Source: Sphingobacterium sp.
GTDB taxonomy: Bacteria; Bacteroidota; Bacteroidia; Sphingobacteriales; Sphingobacteriaceae
Assembly (NCBI GenBank): GCA_022712315.1
Contig: JALAGS010000148.1
Coordinates: 1-64,000, forward strand
Direction of reading: 5' to 3'
DNA: 64,000 bases
Shown: piece after piece, positions 44,654-53,781 of the stretch
How positions within the stretch are numbered: the stretch's first letter is position 1
Layout: every line of letters starts with the position of its first letter
The notes under the pieces: generated by a model
Told to the model about the DNA's origin: nothing
Database searches by the model: none
Seen by the model: the letters and a program-made list of their open reading frames with translations, nothing else
Made by a program: the position numbers and the translations under genes

Positions 44654-45934
44654 CTACTTCTTTTTGTGCCACATGCTAAAATCATCCGGCACAATAATCC
44701 GATCGACCACATGGACCGGTCCCTGAATGGTGTTGATATTTTCCTCAATAATGTCCGCTGGTTGTGCTTTGCTGTTCAAATGCCCCACCTGAATTCTGTC
44801 GCCTGAACGGTAAAAACGATGGTAGATATTCTTAAATTCAGCCAGCTTGTTGTTGTCCAGCATTTGCGAAAAAATAGTCGCATTATCGGTTACACGGTCA
44901 ATTTGAACGTCTATATTGAACATGCTATAGTCTTCATTATAACCGGTCTCCATTCGTGCGCTGCCGATGTATTGGTACTTGAGCAAACTATCCACCGGAG
45001 TTAATTGATTTGTTTCATAATACCACGGGGTTTCAATCCTTCCGTTCAGGGCCCGCAGATCAGCCTCTGTGTAAATACCCATACGGTTGAAAGCCAAATC
45101 CGTTGGCGCAAACAGCGTGCAATGGATGACATGTCTAGGCCGTTCACTACTGTGGTGAAAAGTACCTTCAAAATAATAGTTCCAATCGAGCATAAAACGA
45201 ACCGGTAAACCAAAACCAGGATACATATTCATAATAAAATCGTTGGTATATTCAATATTGCTAAGCTCCATGGCCTTTAAATACAAGGAAAAACGCCCAT
45301 CCTTGACCAAAAAATCGTACATCTGTTGCTGAGGTGCCTTAAGTACCTGTTCGATAATAAAAACATGTCCTTGCGCAACGGTAAGTTCCTGCCCAATCTT
45401 TAATTTCTTTCCGTCAATAATCAGGCTGCTCTGCTCCACACTCAGCTGTTGCCGATAAAAATAAGGTACCGTCCGGACCAATGAACCATCCCGCGGTTCA
45501 CCGTCCAAAAATTTAGGATGCTTCAATAGTGTAAAAAATGTCAAATCCCGCCCTATCAAGGCTAACTGACCGGAACTGATAGCGCCATTGAGTACATGAT
45601 AGCGCAACAGGTTCTGCAAGGAGTCTTTTGTTAGCTGCTGTATTTTTGCGGCAGTATATCCCGCAGTTTCCATGGCATTATTGGCAGGAACCAAAAAGGT
45701 CAGTTTGACCTGCGCCTGCTCCGTCGCCAATACCTTATCCATTTCCGCCTTTTGCCACATTGCTTTAAATAAACTGGCATGTATTGGCAGCCCTTCCATT
45801 AGCGAAGGATATGTTGGCGCTGGGATTTCTTCCCCTACAGGATCCGGCATAAATTCTGTTTTTTGACAGGCAGAAAGTAGGAGTAGTAGTCCACATACAA
45901 TACCTGTTATATGTTGGTTTAATTTACTTTTCAT
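44654..45934 (-). CDS. Fasciclin (FAS1) two-domain lipoprotein
   Basis: 426 residues. Lipobox LLLSAC (cysteine 23). Two FAS1 domains: about 45-205 (LTFLVPANNAMETAGYTAA, NLLRYHVLNGAISSGQLALI) and about 207-420 (CTLFAPTDLAFNRMGIYTEA, VDSLLKYQYIGS, IQGPVHVVDRIIVPDDFSM). The second domain has a large ~60-residue insertion before the FAPT motif. The start codon overlaps the preceding gene's stop by 4 bases (ATGA), implying translational coupling. Confidence 0.92.
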   Translation of the reverse strand: MKSKLNQHITGIVCGLLLLLSACQKTEFMPDPVGEEIPAPTYPSLMEGLPIHASLFKAMWQKAEMDKVLATEQAQVKLTFLVPANNAMETAGYTAAKIQQLTKDSLQNLLRYHVLNGAISSGQLALIGRDLTFFTLLKHPKFLDGEPRDGSLVRTVPYFYRQQLSVEQSSLIIDGKKLKIGQELTVAQGHVFIIEQVLKAPQQQMYDFLVKDGRFSLYLKAMELSNIEYTNDFIMNMYPGFGLPVRFMLDWNYYFEGTFHHSSERPRHVIHCTLFAPTDLAFNRMGIYTEADLRALNGRIETPWYYETNQLTPVDSLLKYQYIGSARMETGYNEDYSMFNIDVQIDRVTDNATIFSQMLDNNKLAEFKNIYHRFYRSGDRIQVGHLNSKAQPADIIEENINTIQGPVHVVDRIIVPDDFSMWHKKK

Positions 45935-47016
45935 TGTTGACTTGTCTTAGTTTCTTCTTTTATCAGTGCTTCTTCCGGCAACACCAACAGACCATTTATT
46001 CCATGTACAACACCATTATCCGCTTTATAATCCGTTTGATAACCCGGCTGAAAGTTGCTGATCCGGAGGGGGGTGTTGGCTTCAGGAGCTTGGCTATGGA
46101 TAATAAATGGCTCCATTGGTGTATTGGCGGAAATGCCAAAATAGTATAATTCATCACCAACAATACGCGCGCGATAATACGGACTTCCGTAATAGCCTGA
46201 GCCCGGTAACTGTCCATAGATTGCCATATCCGAAAGAAAGAAGTGGTTGTACAGCAGATAAACACGCGACAATCGTTTGCCATATTTTCCGGGATCTAAC
46301 TGAGCGATGTCATTGGCAGTTATTCCAGCCTTTTCAAAGGCTTCGTTATTGGGCGCAAAAACGGTTGTATTGGCGGGCTCGCCCAGACGATTCCAGTCTC
46401 CCATACGTTTGAGTAGTGCAATAAATAAGCTATACTCTGGTTTGGAATTTAATACATCTTGTATGGTTGGATTATACTTCAGCACTTTGTCAACGACATG
46501 CAATACACCATTCGCCAATACAATATTCTGCGTCGCTAAGACAGATTTTGAGCCATTAACATAGAAGTCCGAAATTAGCGTACATTCCGCACACACTTTT
46601 TGGTTTTTATAACCGATAAACAGCTCTTTTTCCATCATGTTAACATATTTATTGTCGATGGTATTTGGTGGCACATCACTGGTATACAACCTGCGCGGCA
46701 ACATATGATAAAGCAATAGCTGCCGCAGGCTATCTTGTTTCATATTGGCGAAGTCGCTGGCACGAACAATGCCAAGATCATTGAAAGCTTTATTTGTTGG
46801 TGCAAACAGCGTATAAGGTCCCTCCTGCTTGAGCATATCCAATAAGTCGGCCTGCTTCAATGCGGCGTAAAAAAGGCTAAGGTTATAATTGTTGCCAATG
46901 AAATCCGCTGCATTGCTGTATTTGTCACTTTCGACATATAGATCAAGGTCTTTATTCTTACATGCATGAATAAAGAGTGTGTTTAAAAGTAAAGCAAACC
47001 AAATCAGCGTCTTCAT
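45931..47016 (-). CDS. Fasciclin (FAS1) two-domain lipoprotein
   Basis: 361 residues from ATG 47016, chosen because it begins a standard lipoprotein signal (MKTLIWFALLLNTLFIHACK). The frame also opens at 47091, two bases after the upstream stop, giving 386 residues with an uncommon 25-residue polar extension; that start cannot be excluded. Two FAS1 domains (residues from the 47016 start): about 40-180 (YTLFAPTNKAFNDLG, QLLLYHMLPRRLYTSD) and about 185-355 (TTVFAPNNEAFEKAG, DNGVVHGINGLLVLP). The first FAS1 gene of the trio. Confidence 0.88.
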   Translation of the reverse strand: MKTLIWFALLLNTLFIHACKNKDLDLYVESDKYSNAADFIGNNYNLSLFYAALKQADLLDMLKQEGPYTLFAPTNKAFNDLGIVRASDFANMKQDSLRQLLLYHMLPRRLYTSDVPPNTIDNKYVNMMEKELFIGYKNQKVCAECTLISDFYVNGSKSVLATQNIVLANGVLHVVDKVLKYNPTIQDVLNSKPEYSLFIALLKRMGDWNRLGEPANTTVFAPNNEAFEKAGITANDIAQLDPGKYGKRLSRVYLLYNHFFLSDMAIYGQLPGSGYYGSPYYRARIVGDELYYFGISANTPMEPFIIHSQAPEANTPLRISNFQPGYQTDYKADNGVVHGINGLLVLPEEALIKEETKTSQQ

Positions 47017-47093
47017 ACTGACCAATCGCGCAGAGTCTTTGGCTTGTCTGTTCGCTGTTTGCTGATTTATAGCTAAAATATCTGGTCTCATAA

Positions 47094-48335
47094 TTAATAA
47101 ATAGGTTGCGGGTACTTCCGTTGTACGGTAGTCAGAAAGGCATTGCCATTGACAACTTCAATACTATTGACTACACCAAAAGTTCGTGGATTAGCTGTTC
47201 CTGAATGAACATTGACGGTTAGACCGGGGAAAAAAGTATTTAGATAATAACTGGGAGCATACTGTGTATGATCCATCAAGATATAACCAAAAGTACCATC
47301 TTTAACAGCAGGTTCCGTAAGCCCTCCCGGAACCGATGGTGGTTCGAGATAGGATACTGCGGTACGCGGATCAATAGCAGGTGCAAAAAACTGAATATAT
47401 TGCCAGGTATCCGAATAAACCTTATTTTTATTCTGCAAGAAGATCGGGAAACCATAATATGGCGTAACTTTCGGCGCATCAATGTTACGCTGCATCTGAC
47501 CCGCGTATTGATAACTGAAATTTGGAATACGCTGTTGCACCGTCGCTCCGGCAGCATTCACACTTGGCTGAATATGCGTGATAAAAATATTCATCGTATC
47601 AAGTAAACCGTAGCGCAACGACCTTGTTGTCCCCGGTACGGGCAATTTCTGTGCAAGATCCGCCTGTAGAAAACCTTTGGCACTCAGGTTATAAAAATTG
47701 ACGTAAGTCAGGGTATCCGAAAAAGCCTGTTTATGGAACGTCTCCTGACGGACATAGAGTCCGTTTTCCTTTGTCTTAAAATCCTTCTGTAATATATGTA
47801 AGGTATACACTTCGCGCGAGGAGAGATCAATAATGGTATCCAGAAATACTTTGCGCTGCTGCTCATCGGGCAATTGTGCAAATGGGACGCTACTGATAGG
47901 TCGTGCCATAAAGAGGAAACGACGTTTGCCTGCAGGCACCTGTGCCCAATTTGTTAGATCAAAACCATTCAATATAGGTGCTGTAGGTACCAGTTCTTTA
48001 CCCGGATATTCGGGGTTATATTTAGAGGTACTCAATCCCGCATGTGCAGCATTGGGTGCCGCATAAATATTCCGTTTGTCCAAAAAATCACCTATTGCTG
48101 TTCCACCAATGGGTTTGCCTGACGCATCAAACTCAGGATCAATAAACATGCAGAAAAAAGGTTGCGCTTCTTCTTTATTATCCAATGTGAGCGTATAGGT
48201 CAAATTATTAAATACCCGGATATAAGCAGGGTCTTCGACGGTACGATATTCGGTTTTTGTACAGCTCGCTACGCAAAAAACAAACGATAACGCGATAACT
48301 GCAAAAATGGGCCAATTTAAAATCTTGTGTTTCAT
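47094..48335 (-). CDS. DUF4397-like lipoprotein
   Basis: 413 residues. Lipobox VASC (cysteine about residue 25). Beta-rich, with AYIRVFNNLTYTLTLDN, then PAGKRRFLFMARPISS and TLTYVNFYNLSAKGFLQADL segments that resemble DUF4397 units (extracellular Ig-like repeats). The assignment is pattern-based and moderate. Between the larger DUF4397-like gene (8 bases) and the first FAS1 gene in the operon. Probably on the cell surface or in the outer-membrane complex. Confidence 0.68.
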   Translation of the reverse strand: MKHKILNWPIFAVIALSFVFCVASCTKTEYRTVEDPAYIRVFNNLTYTLTLDNKEEAQPFFCMFIDPEFDASGKPIGGTAIGDFLDKRNIYAAPNAAHAGLSTSKYNPEYPGKELVPTAPILNGFDLTNWAQVPAGKRRFLFMARPISSVPFAQLPDEQQRKVFLDTIIDLSSREVYTLHILQKDFKTKENGLYVRQETFHKQAFSDTLTYVNFYNLSAKGFLQADLAQKLPVPGTTRSLRYGLLDTMNIFITHIQPSVNAAGATVQQRIPNFSYQYAGQMQRNIDAPKVTPYYGFPIFLQNKNKVYSDTWQYIQFFAPAIDPRTAVSYLEPPSVPGGLTEPAVKDGTFGYILMDHTQYAPSYYLNTFFPGLTVNVHSGTANPRTFGVVNSIEVVNGNAFLTTVQRKYPQPIY

Positions 48336-48343
48336 AAAAATGG

Positions 48344-50134
48344 TTATTTCGTATGTTTTACTACCATAAACTTCGCTTTGCCGGTTTCGGCGGTGCTTTT
48401 CAGATCACCTATCACAGCGATGGAATATACCCCCGGTTCATGCAGTGGAACTTTACGTCCGACAGCTGTATACAGTTTGGGATTTGCTACCAGCTGCGTA
48501 CTGGACAGTGGTTTGACCTGCTCCAGCCAATCACCTGGAATACGCGTTGGCAGCGAGCTGTAAACCATAAACTGATAGGCTCCACCGATATCATTAGAGG
48601 CACTATAGAGCAGTGATGTATAAGGTTGCAGGATATTTAAAACTCCGGGAACCATATTTACGCCGCTGTCCATCACCTGTGTGCCAAAAGGGCGCCCCTC
48701 ACCATTGGTAAATGTGGCATAAGGCAAAGCTGCACAGAAATTGAGGAAACGGAAATTAAACATATAGTTAGACTTGACCCGGTCAATGCTCGCATTATTA
48801 CCGCTACCTTCTTTGCCAGTATAAGTTGTTTCGGCCAAATTATTGGCTGCTAACAGAACCTTGACTTTTTTGTCCTGATCCATATAGAGCCAGGCCGTAT
48901 AATTTTGTCCGGCCTGCAGTTCGGCTTCCATAGAGGCCAGAGCTTGTCCGGAAGTTGTTTCCATAGCAATATGCTGTTGACCGGTGACCACACGGATATA
49001 ATCCGATGCTGTACCATAAGCCGTTGCAGCAGTTTTTTGTCCTTTTGCAGCCAGTACCGTATTTTGTCCAACGATTGTATTGGCCAGTTGTAGCTGTGCA
49101 TAGGTCCGATTGAGGGGTTCACTGATATCCGCAATAATCTGAAAACCATTTTGCAGTTCGCGGATATCGTCCGTACCCGTGGTCCAAGTAAATTCTTTGG
49201 GGTGCACGACGATGGTATAGATACCGCCGGGCTGGAAGGTCTGAACCGGGGCATAGGTCTGCCCTGAGGACATTCGGGGAATGGCCCCGCCACCCATCTC
49301 CATGGTTGAGTTGAAACGGTCAATATTATTGTAATAGGTATGTCCTACCGCCGGAATCTGCCGGCCATCAGCCGTTATCAGTTTAAACTGATAAGTGCCA
49401 TAGGGCAGTTCCACATAATCCGACCAGGTATTGCTTTCAATCTTGGTCGTGACCTTGCTAACCGGGGTTCCATCTGCATAGGCCAAGGTGATTGGACCAG
49501 CAATATCCTCCATGGAGCTTGTTGGCATCAGCTTCTTGGCGAAATTAATAATCCGGATTTTAAAATGATCCGGACGTGCCGGTGCCGTCACACTACGAGG
49601 AACCTCCACCAGCTTATCAGGATGCTGTACCCTGCTTTCGTGATTGATTAGCAGGTAATAGTCTTTCGGAGCGGTGTAAGAATCGCGAACTGTAAACTCG
49701 ACATCATGAGAAGCAATGGTCTTATTTGGTATCGGCACAAAAGTCGTTCTAAAACGTATGGTACCATCGGTCTGGAAGAGATCCTGAGGCACAGTCCAGC
49801 TCTGTCCCAAGCGTCCATCTTTCGGAAAATAGCGCGTTCCCGGTGGCGTCAGTTCTTCAGGGGGAATATACCCTATACGATTGGGAGGTATAAAGAAATT
49901 CGTCAGACTGTCGCCGTTGGCGATCAGTTGCGCATTCTCAGATAAATTGACCAACCGTACATTCGAGGCTTTTTCAGCATCGGGGTTAGGTCTATAGTCA
50001 AAGGTATAATCTAAATTTTCCCGTTTACAGGAGAGGGAAAAAATACTGACCAGCACCAATATAATCTGTTGCAGGGATAATCGTCCCATCATATTCAGAT
50101 GTTGCTTATTCTTTCCATTTTTTTGCTGTTTCAT
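48344..50134 (-). CDS. Multi-domain DUF4397-like lipoprotein
   Basis: 596 residues. Signal region with lipobox LSC (cysteine about 36) after MMGRLSLQQIILVLVSIFS; M15/M16 are alternative starts. At least three repeated beta modules: about 45-165 (NVRLVNLSENAQLIANGDSL), 185-330 (HFKIRIINFAKKLMP, WSDYVELPYGTYQFKLITAD) and 440-590 (NFRFLNFCAALPYATFTNG, LLYSASNDIGGAYQFMVYSS). The arginine-hydrophobic-Asn opening is DUF4397-like. Two bases after the TonB-receptor gene, so tightly coupled. Function unknown. Confidence 0.7.
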   Translation of the reverse strand: MKQQKNGKNKQHLNMMGRLSLQQIILVLVSIFSLSCKRENLDYTFDYRPNPDAEKASNVRLVNLSENAQLIANGDSLTNFFIPPNRIGYIPPEELTPPGTRYFPKDGRLGQSWTVPQDLFQTDGTIRFRTTFVPIPNKTIASHDVEFTVRDSYTAPKDYYLLINHESRVQHPDKLVEVPRSVTAPARPDHFKIRIINFAKKLMPTSSMEDIAGPITLAYADGTPVSKVTTKIESNTWSDYVELPYGTYQFKLITADGRQIPAVGHTYYNNIDRFNSTMEMGGGAIPRMSSGQTYAPVQTFQPGGIYTIVVHPKEFTWTTGTDDIRELQNGFQIIADISEPLNRTYAQLQLANTIVGQNTVLAAKGQKTAATAYGTASDYIRVVTGQQHIAMETTSGQALASMEAELQAGQNYTAWLYMDQDKKVKVLLAANNLAETTYTGKEGSGNNASIDRVKSNYMFNFRFLNFCAALPYATFTNGEGRPFGTQVMDSGVNMVPGVLNILQPYTSLLYSASNDIGGAYQFMVYSSLPTRIPGDWLEQVKPLSSTQLVANPKLYTAVGRKVPLHEPGVYSIAVIGDLKSTAETGKAKFMVVKHTK

Positions 50135-50136
50135 AC

Positions 50137-53100
50137 TTATAAAATGTTATAGGTAAAACCAACCATAATTTCTGTACCGCGCTTGTAACTACGGTTAAGG
50201 TATTCGCGTCCATACCATTTGCCACCTGTATTTGGATTGGCATAAACCGTTTTGATCGCTGGATTAAGGATATTCTTTGCATAACCTTTAAATAGCAGCC
50301 GCTTATTCAGCTTTTGGCTGAATACCAAATCCAACATGGAAAATGGCCGCGTATAAAGATCCGGTTCACCGGTAAGGTTGATCTGTACCAGTCTTTCGCC
50401 TACGGTATTGTAAGTCGCTGTAATATCTGTACCGCACTTTTTATTGTTAAAATTCAGCCAGGCATTGATGCTGTAAGGGGCTTGCTCAAAGAGTGGGCTA
50501 TTGGTCGGTGCATTCCGGTCGATAGACCAATTGGCAGCAAGCCTTTCTGGTGTTTTCTTGATATTGCTCTGCGCAAGCAGTAGATTGGACCCTAAGAAGA
50601 AATCATGTGCAGGCTCCCAGAAAGAGCCCAGGTTTTTAACCAACTCCAGCTCTATTCCGTAGACCCGACCACGGTTGGGATCGTTCTGAAACTGGATAAT
50701 CGGAAATTCCGGAAAAGTAGCCGCCAGTCCTTGGGTCTGCAGACTGAATACCTTCACGAGCTGGTCATTGATTTCTTTCCCGAAGGCTGAAACGGCAATG
50801 ACCTCCCCACTGTTCGGGAACCATTCCCAGCGAAAATCCAGGTTTTTGGCCGACTGATTTTTCAGATTGCGATTCCCGACAACGAGGCCCATCTGGAAAG
50901 CATCAAATTCGTAAACATTAGTTATTTCCCGCAGCTCAGGTCTCGCCAGTGTCGTATTGAAGGCCACTCTGAAATTCATGTTCTCGTTAAGCGTATAGGT
51001 TGCATTGACCGAATAATACGGTTTGTAACCCTGCTTATAGGCCGAGTTGGGGTTCTGCGGATTCAGGTTTACGGTTCCGTTAGCATTCGCTGCTGTTAGT
51101 GATGGATCCAGATACACATTGGCTGTATCCACCGCGGACTGGATATTGGTATTTTCAAAGCGCAAACCACCGGCAATACGGAGTTCATCCGTCAGTTTCA
51201 GGTCCAGCATTCCATAAAATGCATTGGTTTCATAAAATCCAGTATAATTGTTGGGCGACTTCTGGATGTTGTACAAGAACCCTCCTACCGGAAAATCCCC
51301 CTCACCTACGCCAGTTGTGGGAACCCGTATCCCGACCACCTCATTACTCACCAAGCGATCCAGATTTCCTTCGACATCATAGAGCGGGATCGAGGAGAAT
51401 TTACCAGGACCGTAAGCGCCATAGCTTGTAAAATTAGATCCCGGTAAAAACAGTACATTTTCACCAAATTTCCGCTCGCGGTTCAGGTAGTTGAATCCTG
51501 TTTTAAATTCCTGTTTATAGCCGAACAATTTAAATGGTATGGCCAGATCAGCTTTGTAATTATAATTAGTTTCGTCCAGATTCCGCCAGCGCCGTCCATT
51601 GGGATCGGCCTGAAGAATACCGTAAGGACCAAATCCATTGACATAACCTGAACTTAATGCATAATAGCGTTCGGTATAGACAAACTCTGAATTCCCTGTA
51701 TTGGGAAGCGAACTAATTCCCGGCCGTTCAATAGCGCCGCCATAGCGCGGTTTGTAATCCACCATATTGACAAAGCGGTAATCTGGATCATTCTGGTTGG
51801 ATTTGGACGACGCTAAATTGTAGCTCAATCGCGGTGAATACGCACTTTTTAAAAATTTGTGTTCCCCTTGCAGGTTAAAGGTATGTAGCGTACGGAAGGT
51901 CTGCTTTAGCGAGTAGGTGGTACTATTTACTTCGCCGGGCAGCCCTGCATAGTAATATCCACCACGCAGATTGGTCGCTGTATTCTCACCACCCCAGCTT
52001 CCCAGATACTGAAAACTCACTTCGTGTCTGGGATTAAAACGATAGGTCAAACCACCTAATAGGCCGTAATTGAGCGTTTCTACTCCTGTATTTTCCTTAT
52101 AGGTTTGGTATTTACCCATCACAATATTATTTGTGGTTGTAAAATTGGGGATCTTACGCTGGCTATAGATATAAGGGCTTCCTGTAACCACACCTTGGTA
52201 GATACTGTATTGTGTCAGGTCGCCATCGTAGATATTACTAGTACGACGGTAATAGTTTCCGCCGAGAATTACGCCCAATTTATGTTTATCAAAAAGTGTA
52301 TAACTATTGCCAAACGTGGCTGAATACAATTGATTGAGCGGTGCTTTTTTGGTCTGGGAGGTCAAAACGGGATCAAAGCCCTGCATGATGCCGTTGATGC
52401 GATTGACTTCCTGGCGCACTTCGGGACTATAATTGCTCGACGCAATTAACTGCTGAATCGAGCTCAGTCCATTTGGGTATTGCTTGGATAGATTCAGGAA
52501 GTCTTTGGAAAGATCTTTTTTATTGATAGCCGTACCTAATACGCCTATATCACTGTTCCAGAAGCTATTGTACTTTCCGCCAACTCCGATATTAGAATTG
52601 AAGCCTGTCTGTGCGATCACTTCAAACGTCATCTTGTCTGGTACGGATTTAGTTTTCAGTTCGACGATACCTGAAGCCGCATCGGCAGGTTTATCTGGTG
52701 TGACGGTCTTATAAACCGTGATATTATCCAATAAAGAAGCCGGTACAAGATCCAATGGGATCGCACTGCGGTCAGGATCCGAGGATGCCAGGCGTACGCC
52801 ATTCAGCTGGCCAATTACCGACCGGTCGCCGAGTCCACGTACAGCGACATATTTGTCGTCAGTTATGGTGACCCCCGTTACACGTTGTAAGGCTTGTGTA
52901 GTGGTGATACTTCCGGTACGTTCAATCAGCTGGGCGGAAATTGCATCCTGCACAATGGAGGCTTTACGGCGTTCCTCGAGGACAGAAGCCTCCGTATTTG
53001 CACGCTTTCGTGCCTGCACCGTGACTTCGACTTCCTCCAATGCCGTTGTCAGAGGCTGCAATCGTACAGTCAGATCGGACTGCTGCGCAGTGACAGTCAA

Positions 53101-53649
53101 CTCTTTGCGCTGATACCCCAGTGAGGTAAAGGCAAGTACCGCATTTTGACCGGAGATCGCGATGGAAAAATTTCCATTCCCATCTGTTGAGGTCGAATTT
53201 TTGGTATTCTTTACGCTAATGGAAATCCCTGCCAATGGCTGTCCGGTATTCCCGTCCAGCACCCGGCCACGGACCGTAGCAGTCTGGGACAGACGGCCTG
53301 TTTTTTTCTCATCGACCGGATCTTCTGGTCCGATACGTCGAATGGTTACAATCCTGTTTTTGACCGTATAGGCAAAAGGGAGCTTTTCGAAACAACGTTC
53401 CAGCACCTGTTCCAAGGGTGCATTCACCACATTAATGGTGATGCGCGGAGCATGATCAAAGATCTCCGCGTCATAAAAAAAATCGTACCCTGTCTGCTGG
53501 CTGATCTGTTCCATTAGATCGGCCAAAAGGGTCTTTTGCTTATTAATAGTTAGGCGCTGACCATATGTAGCTGCACTTAAATGTGCTAATACACAGGTTA
53601 ATAATACCATGGTGATTTTCATAACACGCATGACTTGATGAAAATTCAT
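50137..53649 (-). CDS. TonB-dependent receptor with STN signalling domain
   Basis: 1170 residues. Signal peptide (MKITMVLLTCVLAHLSAATYG). STN (secretin/TonB short N-terminal) domain about 32-105 (LLADLMEQISQQTGYDFFYD, PLEQVLERCFEKLPFAYTVK), which talks to FecR. Then a carboxypeptidase regulatory-like module (about 125-205), a plug (ERTGSITTTQALQRVTGVTI, YVAVRGLGDRSVIGQLNGVR) and the barrel. The plug's GLGDRSVIGQLNG region is unlike SusC. First structural gene after the sigma and FecR genes; ligand unknown. 132 bases separate it from fecR. Confidence 0.93.
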   Translation of the reverse strand: MNFHQVMRVMKITMVLLTCVLAHLSAATYGQRLTINKQKTLLADLMEQISQQTGYDFFYDAEIFDHAPRITINVVNAPLEQVLERCFEKLPFAYTVKNRIVTIRRIGPEDPVDEKKTGRLSQTATVRGRVLDGNTGQPLAGISISVKNTKNSTSTDGNGNFSIAISGQNAVLAFTSLGYQRKELTVTAQQSDLTVRLQPLTTALEEVEVTVQARKRANTEASVLEERRKASIVQDAISAQLIERTGSITTTQALQRVTGVTITDDKYVAVRGLGDRSVIGQLNGVRLASSDPDRSAIPLDLVPASLLDNITVYKTVTPDKPADAASGIVELKTKSVPDKMTFEVIAQTGFNSNIGVGGKYNSFWNSDIGVLGTAINKKDLSKDFLNLSKQYPNGLSSIQQLIASSNYSPEVRQEVNRINGIMQGFDPVLTSQTKKAPLNQLYSATFGNSYTLFDKHKLGVILGGNYYRRTSNIYDGDLTQYSIYQGVVTGSPYIYSQRKIPNFTTTNNIVMGKYQTYKENTGVETLNYGLLGGLTYRFNPRHEVSFQYLGSWGGENTATNLRGGYYYAGLPGEVNSTTYSLKQTFRTLHTFNLQGEHKFLKSAYSPRLSYNLASSKSNQNDPDYRFVNMVDYKPRYGGAIERPGISSLPNTGNSEFVYTERYYALSSGYVNGFGPYGILQADPNGRRWRNLDETNYNYKADLAIPFKLFGYKQEFKTGFNYLNRERKFGENVLFLPGSNFTSYGAYGPGKFSSIPLYDVEGNLDRLVSNEVVGIRVPTTGVGEGDFPVGGFLYNIQKSPNNYTGFYETNAFYGMLDLKLTDELRIAGGLRFENTNIQSAVDTANVYLDPSLTAANANGTVNLNPQNPNSAYKQGYKPYYSVNATYTLNENMNFRVAFNTTLARPELREITNVYEFDAFQMGLVVGNRNLKNQSAKNLDFRWEWFPNSGEVIAVSAFGKEINDQLVKVFSLQTQGLAATFPEFPIIQFQNDPNRGRVYGIELELVKNLGSFWEPAHDFFLGSNLLLAQSNIKKTPERLAANWSIDRNAPTNSPLFEQAPYSINAWLNFNNKKCGTDITATYNTVGERLVQINLTGEPDLYTRPFSMLDLVFSQKLNKRLLFKGYAKNILNPAIKTVYANPNTGGKWYGREYLNRSYKRGTEIMVGFTYNIL

Positions 53650-53720
53650 ACTTTTGTCTTGTAGTTATAGTAAATGTTAAAAATTGACGACAGATCTTTT
53701 TTAATGACTTTAGCTATTTT

Positions 53721-53750
53721 GGGCGGTGATGTTGGTAGCATCGCCGCTTA
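53721..53750. other. Hairpin in the fecR-receptor gap
   Basis: GCGGTGATG / CATCGCCGC (9 pairs including one G-T) with a 7-base loop, in an otherwise AT-rich 132-base gap. A T-run follows only on the plus strand, so it is not a good terminator for this minus-strand operon; it may stabilise or punctuate the mRNA. Confidence 0.4.
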
Positions 53751-53781
53751 TTTTTTATCCAATGCCATTTGCAATGGGTAA

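Noticed and set aside
48850..49323. 157-codon minus-strand frame inside the larger DUF4397-like gene
   Set aside because: Alternative frame of an intact lipoprotein gene; composition not protein-like.
53721..53750. Intrinsic terminator for the fecR gene
   Set aside because: The T-run is on the plus strand side; for minus-strand transcription the hairpin is not followed by a U-run.
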